Shown here in pieces: positions 53,464-64,000 of a DNA stretch of 64,000 nt. A model generated the notes under the pieces. The model was not told the origin of the DNA and ran no database searches. It saw only the letters and a program-made list of their open reading frames with translations. Positions within the stretch are counted from its first letter, which is position 1, and each line of letters opens with the position of its first letter. Origin of the DNA: Bifidobacterium lemurum (GTDB lineage Bacteria > Actinomycetota > Actinomycetes > Actinomycetales > Bifidobacteriaceae); NCBI RefSeq assembly GCF_014898175.1, contig NZ_CP062948.1, positions 1,612,001 to 1,676,000 of the forward strand, written 5' to 3'. Position numbers and translations under genes: made by a program.

Positions 53464-53531
53464 CGTCATCCCGAGCGTAGTCGAGGAATCTCCCTTCGCC
53501 AGGAGATCCCTCGACTACGCTCGGGATGACG
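53464..53531. repeat. 29-base inverted repeat, GTCATCCCGAGCG family
   Basis: CGTCATCCCGAGCGTAGTCG... and its complement ...CGACTACGCTCGGGATGACG, with one mismatch, around an 8-9-base spacer. It lies between convergent rpsI and glgX and relates to 43122-43165 and 58931-58968. Confidence 0.85.
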
Positions 53532-53547
53532 GCGTTGCGGGTGGCTG

Positions 53548-56169
<2,622 letters not shown>

Positions 56170-56218
56170 AGCTTGTATTCTACCGACACGCCGTATAAAC
56201 AAGTTTTAGAAAACGAAT

Positions 56219-56247
56219 TTGCAAAACAGAATTAAATAAGATATGCT
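56219..56247 (+). promoter_or_regulatory. promoter of the alcohol dehydrogenase gene
   Basis: TTGCAA, a 17-base spacer, TATGCT, about 90 bases before the ATG in an A+T-rich divergent region shared with glgX. Confidence 0.65.
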
Positions 56248-56334
56248 CGTTATCAACACCGCACCGCAGACGGAGCGGCGGCAAACACAAATCATCGTGG
56301 ATCACACACTTTCGCAGTGGAAAGGACAACCATC

Positions 56335-57339
56335 ATGAAGGCTCTCGTGCTCACCGGCGTCAAGGAATTCGAAATCCAGGAACTGCCGACCCCGACCATC
56401 GCGCCGAATGAGGTGCTGATCAACACCGCCTATGCGGGCGTGTGCGGCACCGACCATGATCTGTACGCCGGCCGCCCCGGCTCCGCCGCCGCCGTGCCGC
56501 CGATCGTGCTCGGCCACGAGAACTCCGGCGTGGTCGCCGCCGTCGGCTCGGAGGTCACCAATGTGGTCGTCGGCGACCGTGTGGCCGTCGACCCGAACAT
56601 CTACTGCGGCCAGTGCGAGTTCTGCCTCACGCAGCGCCCCGAACTGTGCGACCATCTCTCCGCCGTAGGCGTGACCCGCGACGGCGGCCTCGCCGAACAG
56701 TTCACCGCCCCCGCCACCGTGGTCTACAAGCTGCCCGACAACGTCTCCCTGCGCGACGCGGCCGCCATCGAACCCGTCTCCTGCGGCGTGCACGGCCTCG
56801 ACCTGCTCGACCTGCATCCCTACCAGAAGGCGCTGGTCATCGGAGACGGCTTCATGGGCCAGATCTTCGCCCAGCTGCTGCAGGCCTACGGCGTGCACCA
56901 GGTCGACCTCGCCGGCATCTTCGACGAGAAACTCAAGCGCAACCAGGAGGAGTTCGGCGTCGCCAACATCTACAACACCACCCGCGAGGCCATCCCCGCC
57001 GACTCCTACGACGTGGTGATCGAGGCCGTGGGTCTGCCCGCCACCCAGGCGCAGGCCGTGGCCGCCACCAAGAAGGGCGCGCAGGTGCTGATGTTCGGCG
57101 TCGGCCCGCAGGAGGCGCATTTCGAGATGAACACCTACGACATCTACAAGAAGCAGCTGACCATCCAAGGCTCCTTCATCAACCCGCTCACCTTCCGCGA
57201 CGCGATCTCGCTGGTGTCGGCCGGCAAGATGAACATCGGCGGCCTGATCAGCCACGAGCTGGAACTCGAACAGGTGCAGGACTTCCTCGACGGCAAGATC
57301 ACCGGCGTCTCCAAGGCCGTCGTCAAGCTCGGCAAGTGA
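56335..57339 (+). CDS. zinc-dependent alcohol dehydrogenase family protein
   Basis: 334 residues, ATG at 56335 with GAAAGGAC upstream. Medium-chain dehydrogenase: AYAGVCGTDHDLYAGRPGSA (catalytic Zn Cys), VLGHENSGVVAAVG (Zn His/Glu), the structural zinc loop (YCGQCEFCLTQRPELC) and a Rossmann segment (ALVIGDGFMGQIFAQLLQAY). Sorbitol/threonine-dehydrogenase-like, probably acting on a sugar alcohol or related polyol. Exact substrate unknown. Confidence 0.9.
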   Translation: MKALVLTGVKEFEIQELPTPTIAPNEVLINTAYAGVCGTDHDLYAGRPGSAAAVPPIVLGHENSGVVAAVGSEVTNVVVGDRVAVDPNIYCGQCEFCLTQRPELCDHLSAVGVTRDGGLAEQFTAPATVVYKLPDNVSLRDAAAIEPVSCGVHGLDLLDLHPYQKALVIGDGFMGQIFAQLLQAYGVHQVDLAGIFDEKLKRNQEEFGVANIYNTTREAIPADSYDVVIEAVGLPATQAQAVAATKKGAQVLMFGVGPQEAHFEMNTYDIYKKQLTIQGSFINPLTFRDAISLVSAGKMNIGGLISHELELEQVQDFLDGKITGVSKAVVKLGK

Positions 57340-57469
57340 GCTCCTCCCTCCCCGCCGCCGACGCCGGGCGCGCCCGCCGGGCGACGGCGGCACGTGTAAT
57401 CCATGCCGCATATGTCCGCCGAGACCGTCTCGCCGGCGGGCATATGCCCAGTCAAGGAAAGAGTCAACG

Positions 57470-58387
57470 ATGACCTCGTCTTTCACCTCTTCGCGCACCG
57501 CCGCGTCCGCGTCCGTTTCGCCGCGTCTCCCGGATGGCGTCGCGCTCGCCGCCTCGTCCCCGGCCGATCGGACCCGGAAGGAGTCTTCCCGGAACGCGGC
57601 TGGCCGCACCGCTTCGATGGGCACCACCATCGCCCTGTTCATCCTGTCCCTGCCGCTCAACGCGTTGGGCAACGTGCTCACCGCCGTCTCCAGCAACCGC
57701 GTCGCCGGCGAGGGCGCGCAGGCCTCCTATCTCGGCGCGGCGTTCTGGACCGCGGCCGAATACAATTTCGCCGATGTGCTGCCTGCATGGCTCAACGTCG
57801 GCGGCGTCTTCAACCTGCAGTTCTGGTCGTTCTTTCTGGTCGGTCTGGCGGTGATCGTCGTCAACCAGCTGCTGGTCGGCCGTGTGAACTGGACTCGCAT
57901 CCTCGGCAATGTGATCTTCCTCGTGCCGTTCTCGCTGCTGGTGGGCGTGTTCACCGACTTCTTCCTCGGCCGTTACACGCCCGGTTGGGACGGTCTGCCC
58001 TATGCGGGCTCCAACGTCGCCATGCATGCGGCGTACGTGCTGGTGAACTTCGTCGGCGTCGCCTGCATCGCCATCGCCATCTCGATCTACCAGCGTGCGA
58101 ACATCGCGTTGCATCCGGCCGACGACCTCATGCAGATCCTGCGGTTCAAATACTGCAAGGGGAACGCCGCGGTGGCCATGTGGCTGTCGTATGTGCCGCC
58201 GGCGCTGGTGGCCGTCGTCTCGATCGCGCTGCTGTCGGTGTCCAACGGGGGTCTGACGGTGAACTTCTTCGGTCTGGGCACCGTGTTCGCCTTCCTGTTC
58301 CAGGGCGGCATCACCGGCTGGGCCGACACGCACGTGTTCCCCTCGTTCAAGCATCAGGCACTCGACGTGGGCGCCGTGGCCGCATAA
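57470..58387 (+). CDS. YczE/YyaS/YitT-type membrane protein
   Basis: 305 residues. A 50-residue polar N terminus rich in Ser/Ala/Arg precedes about six to seven membrane segments (LNALGNVLTAVSSNRVAGEG; FWSFFLVGLAVIVVNQLLVG; VAAVVSIALL-type tail). Resembles the YczE/YitT membrane family, of unknown transport function. GGAAAGAG precedes the ATG. Follows the dehydrogenase by 130 bases and may be cotranscribed. Confidence 0.65.
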   Translation: MTSSFTSSRTAASASVSPRLPDGVALAASSPADRTRKESSRNAAGRTASMGTTIALFILSLPLNALGNVLTAVSSNRVAGEGAQASYLGAAFWTAAEYNFADVLPAWLNVGGVFNLQFWSFFLVGLAVIVVNQLLVGRVNWTRILGNVIFLVPFSLLVGVFTDFFLGRYTPGWDGLPYAGSNVAMHAAYVLVNFVGVACIAIAISIYQRANIALHPADDLMQILRFKYCKGNAAVAMWLSYVPPALVAVVSIALLSVSNGGLTVNFFGLGTVFAFLFQGGITGWADTHVFPSFKHQALDVGAVAA

Positions 58388-58524
58388 CGCGGCGACGCTC
58401 GCGGGCCGGGTCCGGACGGCGGATCCGGTCGACGACGATATGCACGGCGTTGCGTTGATGAAACGTTTGGCCCGCGGACTTACCCTAGAAAACAAAACCC
58501 AATCCAATCCAAAGGAGGACCATG

Positions 58525-58923
58525 ATGACCACACCTATGACCGCGTTCACCACCGACCTGCAGCATTCCGGCATGCCGGCCAAGGACCTGGACGAGACCA
58601 TCGAGTTCTACACCACCAAGCTCGGCTTCGAACTGGCCGGCCTGTTCAAGAACGGCGAGAACCGCTGCGCCTTCCTGCGCTACGGGCATCTGACCATCGA
58701 AACCTGGGAGGGCGATCCCGCGCCGATGACCACGGGCGCGATCAACCATTGGGCCTTCGACACGCCGGACATCGAGGCCGCGTTCGAGAACGCGAAGGCG
58801 CTGGGGCTCGATTTCAAAGACACAGAGATCCAGTCCATTCCCTCGTTCTGGGACAACGGCATCCGCTATTTCAACGTCTACGGCCCCAACGGCGAGACCA
58901 TCGAGTTCTGCCAGATCGTGTGA
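58525..58923 (+). CDS. VOC-family (glyoxalase/bleomycin resistance-like) protein
   Basis: About 132 residues; ATG 58522 and 58525 both follow AAAGGAGG, and spacing favours 58525. A single beta-alpha-beta-beta-beta VOC module pair: DLQHSGMPAKDLDETIEFYT, KLGFELAGLF, INHWAFDTPDIEAAFENAKA and FNVYGPNGETIEFCQI. Metal-ligand His/Glu positions are plausible (QHS, ETWE, NHW, IEF). Substrate unknown. Confidence 0.85.
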   Translation: MTTPMTAFTTDLQHSGMPAKDLDETIEFYTTKLGFELAGLFKNGENRCAFLRYGHLTIETWEGDPAPMTTGAINHWAFDTPDIEAAFENAKALGLDFKDTEIQSIPSFWDNGIRYFNVYGPNGETIEFCQIV

Positions 58924-58930
58924 GGCATAA

Positions 58931-58968
58931 GATCCCTCGACTGCGCTGCGCTCCGCTCGGGATGACGG
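58931..58968. repeat. GTCATCCCGAGCG-family repeat, minus orientation
   Basis: GATCCCTCGACTGCGCTGCG ... GCTCGGGATGAC, related to one arm of 53464-53531. Confidence 0.6.
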
Positions 58969-59060
58969 GTGTGAGGCGTTTGATTTGAGGATGAATGCGG
59001 GCTTGGCTTTGAAATGAAGCCAAGCCTTTTTCATTATGTTCCATTATTGTTTCATTGGAT

Positions 59061-59140
59061 TTGCAATATGTTGCCGATATTCGTACAATGACAAAGTGGA
59101 AGCGATTTCTGCAAATCAGGCAAAGAAGCTTGCTTCTTTG
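59061..59140 (+). promoter_or_regulatory. promoter and palindromic operator before the beta-helix gene
   Basis: TTGCAA-17-TACAAT is a near-consensus promoter (59061-59089). CAAAGAAGCTTGCTTCTTTG (59121-59140) is a palindrome with only the central pair mismatched, just downstream. A LacI-type-like GGAATCGTTTACA lies between it and the ATG. Confidence 0.65.
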
Positions 59141-59186
59141 GAATCGTTTACATTTATCACAGTGGTTCAATGATGAAAGGCAAACG

Positions 59187-62100
59187 ATGCATAACGCAGG
59201 CAATGGTTTCGCCCGGATCGTGGCGATGGCGGCCAGTGTCGCGATGTTGGTGGGATTCGCTCCCATGGCATACGCCAACGATGCGACGGCGAGCGCGAGT
59301 CTGTCCGGCTATACGGATAAAAGCGCGATGAAATCCGAAGGCCGTGCCGTCGTGGACGCGGGAGAGCTGATCGTGACGGACGGTTCGGCCCCTTCCGGCA
59401 GCGGCACCACCTATTACGTCGATTCCGAAGGCGGCGACGACGCCAACGACGGCACGTCCGAGAACACGGCCTGGCAGTCGCTGGGCAAGGTGAACGAGAC
59501 CGTTTTCCAACCCGGCGACCGCATCCTGCTCAAGGCGGGCAGCGTATGGGATGCCGAAGGCACGGAAGTGGCGCAGCTTGCCTACACCTGGCGCAGCGGC
59601 GAAGGCGATGCCGGCTTGAACAAAGCCGAATCGGCGCCGACCGCGATGCTCGCCCCGCAAGGCTCCGGCACCGCCGACGCTCCGATCGTGCTCTCCAGCT
59701 ACGGAGACGGCGCGGCGCCCGAGCTCAACGGCCGCGGCGTGGTCAACGACGTGATCCAGCTGACCAACCAGCAGTATTGGGATATCTCCAATATCGAAGT
59801 CACCAACGTCACCGACGGATTCGACGCCTCCACGTTCGAGGTCGTCTCCGACAACGGCCAAGTGCCCGGCACCGAGAATCCCAAAACGGGCGACCTGCGC
59901 GGCGTGCACGTCTCGGGCGAGAACACGGCCAGCCTCAAGGGCTTCTCCATCCACAACATGTTCGTCCACGACGTCTCCGGCGTGACCTGGTCCGTGTCCA
60001 AGTCGGGCATCGACCGTTCGAAGCGCACCGGCGGCATCATGTTCGAAGGCACCGCGGGAGACGAGACCACGGCCACCCAGCTGTCCGAGATCGATATCTA
60101 CGACAACATCATCGCCAACACCTCGTTCGGCAACATCGTGTTCAAGCAGTATTCCGGCAATTGGAACCGATCCAAGAAAACCGGCGTGGGCTGGGGCGAC
60201 CGCATCGGCGCGGGGCGCGTAAGCACGGACGGCAGCTTCAAGGAAGACGCGTCGTGGGCGCCGCATACCGACATCACCGTGCATGACAACTATATGACCA
60301 ACCCGACACACAGTACGGCTGGGATTCGCTGTACCTCACCTCCGTGCAGGACGCCACCGTCGAGAACAACGTCATCGACGCCTCCGGCGTGTCCGGTATG
60401 GAGATGTACTACTCCGACAACGTCGTGGTGCAGAACAACGACGTGGGCGAGATGCAGCATCGCACCGGCGCGGCCGACACCAACGGCATCGACCCGGACA
60501 GCTCCACCACCAACATCCTCATCCAGCACAACTACGTGCACGACTCCGGCGAAGGCATTCTGCTATGCGGCTTCTCCATGGGCTCGTCCGCCGTGGTGCG
60601 ATACAACATCATCCGAGACATCGAACGCAACTACATCAATCCGCACGGCACCTACGGCGTGAACGTCATCTACAACAACCTGATGATCAACACCATCAAA
60701 GGCAACTCCGGCGGCAATATCCGCTTCTTCAACACGTCCGGCAGCAGCGGCTCCGTGTTGAAGACCAACAACACGCATCTGATGTTCAACAACGCCTTCG
60801 TCAACACCTACGAAAGCGCCACGGCCACCACATTCCAGACGGGCGACGGCGTCACCTACGACACCAACGCCTACTACGGCGTGAAGATGACGGCGCCCGA
60901 AACCGAGACGAACGCCATCACCGGAGATCTCAAGCTTTCCGGCAGCGTGTCCGAGAATCTGGCCAACGCGAAACTCGCCTCGGCGGATTCTCCGTTGCTC
61001 GCCTCCGGCAAGGATGTGAGGCTGTCCGAAATCGCTCCGAGCATCCACGTGACCGGCAACGGAACCGCGGACCTCACCGAGGCGAGCGTCGACTTCTTCG
61101 GCAACGCGGTCACCACCACCGCCAACATCGGCGCCGCCACCTATGAGGTGCCGGAAGGCAAGGCCGCCATCGCCGGCATGGTGCGCGACCAGGACGGCAA
61201 CGCCGTACCGGGCGCGACCGTGACCATCGGGAACGGCGAGACTCTGACCGCCGACGAGAACGGCCATTACGGCGCGACCGTCGATCCGGGAGAATACACC
61301 TTCACCACCGCGGCCGACGGCTATGAAAACGGCGGCGAAACCTCGGTGGTGTTGGCATCCGGCGAACTGGCCGTCCAGGATCTCAAGCTTGGCGCGACGC
61401 TGACGGCCTACGGCACCATCGCAGGCACGGTCACCGCGCTCGGACTGCCTGTGGAAGGCGCGACCGTCACCGCGACCGGTGCCGACGACGTCATCGAAGG
61501 CACCGCGACCACAGACGCCGACGGCAGGTACTCGATCAGGGCCGAAGTCGCCGACGGCTATAAACTCGCCGTCTCCAAGAGCGGATACAGCGCGGGCGCG
61601 GCGGAAGGCGTGTCCGTGGCGAAGAACACCGCCGCCAAAGCGGACTTCGCGCTCACCCAGGTGGAGCCCGAGGTGAAGGTCGTCATCGACGAGAACTTCG
61701 ACGATGAGACGACCGGCGACTTCACCGCAAGCGCCGACGGCGCGCTGGTCGCGGCGACCAACAGCAAGGTGGGCACCGTCACCGTGGAGGAGGATGCCGA
61801 CAATCCTGGCAATAAATACCTGCACATCAACAAGACCTCGGGCTCCAAGGGCACACTGGGCGTGTACAACGCCGGGGCGCTGAACCTCAGCGGCGTCGTG
61901 ACCATCGAAGCGCGTATCAAACGTGCCGTGCAAGGAACGGCAGGCAACCAGATCGCCCTCTACTCCTATACGGAAAGCGGCTGGAAGACGAGCGATCCGG
62001 CCGGCTCCGCCGGTCCGACCGCGACCTTCGGCATCGCCAACGGCAAGGTGTTCACCCATAAAGGACTGGACGACAAGAACCCCACCAATCTGGCCGATGC

Positions 62101-63991
62101 GGCGAACGGCGGCAACTGGATCGACGTCAAGGGCGTGTACGACACGGAGACCAACGCCTGGGAGGTGTTCGTCGACGGCGAATCGAAATTCCAAGGGGTT
62201 GGCCGAACCGCGGTGGAAACGCTCGACCGTCTCCTGTTCTTCATCAACGGCACCAACGTCGGCGACCTGCTGGTGGATTCCTTCAAGGTGACCCAAGGCG
62301 TGGCGCTGGCCGAGAACGACGCCACGCTCGCCACACTCGACGTGACCTCCGCCGCAGGCGACTCCGTGGCGCTCTCCCGCAGCGGCGACTCCTTCACCGG
62401 CACTGTGGACACCTTCGACGAGAAGGTGGTCCTGTCGGCGGGCGCGCTGAGCGGCGCCGCCACGGTGGCGATCAACGGCCAGAGCGTTGCGGCCGACGGC
62501 ACCGTCGAGGTCGCGCTCGCCGCGCCGTCCAACAGCGACGCCGCGACGGTCGAGACCACGATTCCCGTGACCGTCACCGCCGCGGACGGGGCGACCACGC
62601 GTGAATACACGGTCGTCGTCTCCCGCACCAACCCCAGCCAGACCACCTATCTGAAGAGTCTGGCCGTGGAAGGCCACGAGTTCACCGCCACCTTCGACCG
62701 CACCAAGCAGGGTGAGGATCATCCGAACGTGGTGAACGGTGAGGTCGCGTCCGACGTGGAATCCGTCACCGTGACGTTCGAGCGCGGATGGACGACCGAT
62801 CCCGGGCAAGGAATCAAGGTGAACGGCGAACTCGTCGCCGCCGACGTCAACGCCGTGGTCGTGCCGCTCGTCGAAGGCGAGAACACCATCACGGTGAACG
62901 CCGACTCCTACACCGGTGAGGCCAGCGACTACATCATCACCCTCACCCGCGCCTCCGCGCCGCCGACCGCTCCGGAAGGTTGGACGACCGTCGAGGATCT
63001 CGGCGAAACGCTCGGCTTCACTGAGTATGCGAGCGCGGAAAACGGTACGCTCACGCTTGGCGAGGGTATGGGAGCCTATAAGCACGCCAAAGCCACGCTG
63101 CCTGAATCGGTAAGCGCCGTGACGAAGGCCATAGTGGAATTCGATTGGAGCGCGACGATCAACAACAAGGGCGGCTTTGAGTTCCGCGATGCCGACGGAA
63201 CGCTGGTGTTCGCCATCGGAGGCAAGAAAACCGAGGAACTTCGGTGGGCCACCGAAGCCAAGGGCGACGTGCTGTACGAGACTCTCGGTTCCGTGACGGA
63301 TTCGGTGCTCACGCAATACGAGCCGCGGTGGAGCAGCGCCAAGCGGAGTGCCGCCGAAACGGTCCATGTGGCGCTGGAAGTGGACTTTGCCGCCGAGACG
63401 CCGGCGGCGGACGATACGAAGGCGACGAATGCGGGCACGGTGACGTATACCATCACCGACAAGCGGTCCGGTGCGGTCATCGCTTCCGAATCCGTCTCCA
63501 CCACAGCCACATCGCTGGACCGCCTGTACGCGGTGAACTACTACAACACCGCCATCCAGACGGTCAGGAACTTCACGGTGTTCACTCCCATCGCCGACCC
63601 GGAGCCGGAACCCGAGCCCGAACCCGAGCCGGTCGACAAGGCCGCATTGGACGAGGCGATCGCTCGGATGGACGCCGCGGGCCTGGTCGAATCGGAGTAC
63701 ACGGCCGAATCGTGGGCGGTGTTCACCGAGGCGTTGGCCGACGCGAAGACGGCGTCCGCGGACGGTTCCGCCACCCAGGAGGCTGTGGACGCCGCCCTCG
63801 CCGCGCTGAACGAGGCATATGGGGCGTTGGAATCCGCTCCCGAACCCGAACCAGCTCCCGAACCCGAGCCTGAGCCCGAGCCGGAACCCTCTCCCGAACC
63901 CGAACCGGACGGCAACGGCGGATCCTGGCTGCAGTCGCTGCGCCAGTGGTGGTCGGCCTTGTGGAAGTCGCTCCTGTGGTGGCTGGGCTGA
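59187..63991 (+). pseudogene. large secreted beta-helix protein gene, interrupted by one frameshift
   Basis: Signal peptide from ATG 59187 (MHNAGNGFARIVAMAASVAM, cleavage probably after AYA). A right-handed parallel beta-helix region follows (YYVDSEGGDDANDGTSENTA; WDISNIEVTNVTDGFD). The frame breaks at about 60313/60314: adding one base after CACAG restores T-H-S-Y-G-W-D-S-L-Y-L and continuity with the second half (NNVIDASGVSGMEMYYSDN). After the helix come two carboxypeptidase-regulatory-like domains, a concanavalin-like domain (~61680-62290), cadherin-like domains, a FIVAR-like helical module, a Pro-Glu repeat and a Trp-rich end (WWSALWKSLLWWLG). No LPxTG motif is present. Probably a polysaccharide-active extracellular enzyme, possibly GH136-like or lyase-like by fold. 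An ATG at 63991 starts a further, truncated frame. Confidence 0.75.
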
Positions 63992-64000
63992 TGGCGATGT

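Noticed and set aside
60563..63367. 934-residue minus-strand frame opposite the beta-helix gene
   Set aside because: Typical Gly/Val/Arg/His antisense translation; the plus frame carries recognisable domains.

Overview
The window reads as chromosomal DNA of a high-G+C actinobacterium, almost certainly a Bifidobacterium. The evidence is the combination of GTG starts, tRNA genes without an encoded CCA end, leucine-rich-repeat-variant (LRV) proteins next to an FHA protein, an ABC sugar operon with no ATPase gene, MalQ and GlgX, and HrcA/CIRCE control of groES. I cannot name the species from sequence alone. It is mostly core chromosome with a few accessory islands.

Layout. 1-4.9 kb: the end of a PhoB/RegX3-type response regulator followed by pstSCAB (phosphate uptake), with an 11-bp-period Pho-box-like repeat between them. 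5.0-9.2 kb: a purine (NCS2) permease and an accessory patch holding an aldo/keto-reductase remnant, a DUF4143 ATPase with palindromic operator-like sites, a small basic protein and an orphan HigA-like antitoxin. 9.7-16.4 kb: a LacI-controlled carbohydrate cassette (regulator, two permeases, intracellular GH43, binding protein), visibly less G+C-rich than its surroundings and bracketed by two direct copies of a ~112-bp double-hairpin repeat. 16.5-17.9 kb: rplJ-rplL with an L10 leader and attenuator.

18.0-23.3 kb: a tight operon of an FHA-LRV protein, a 1208-residue protein that looks like a helicase/Vsr-type nuclease with its catalytic motifs eroded, and a 70-residue protein. This is the best candidate for an undescribed system here. 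23.3-35 kb: SAF-domain protein, FmdB zinc ribbon, 5-formyl-THF cyclo-ligase with an internal minisatellite, GNAT enzyme, membrane protein, groES, MoxR, a DUF58-transglutaminase fusion and a trans-sulfuration PLP enzyme. 35-43 kb: hisC, tRNA-Tyr/Thr/Met, rpmG, murB, amino-acid permease, ferredoxin-dapC, a large palindromic repeat array and dinB. 43-45.8 kb: an EamA exporter, then a gene-poor stretch with a strong terminator, a structured element resembling the 16S rRNA 3' end, very small ORFs and tRNA-Ser.

45.8-53.5 kb: CapA-like protein, 2-hydroxyacid dehydrogenase, YigZ, LRV protein, malQ (with a C10 tract upstream) and rplM-rpsI. 53.5-64 kb: glgX, Zn-dependent alcohol dehydrogenase, YczE-like membrane protein, VOC protein, and a large secreted beta-helix protein interrupted by a one-base frameshift.

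Logic: phosphate uptake; import and intracellular cleavage of arabino/xylo-type oligosaccharides; alpha-glucan metabolism (malQ, glgX); amino-acid metabolism (hisC, dapC, trans-sulfuration enzyme); translation genes. Several intergenic spaces carry palindromic repeats, often between convergent genes, where they may also terminate transcription.
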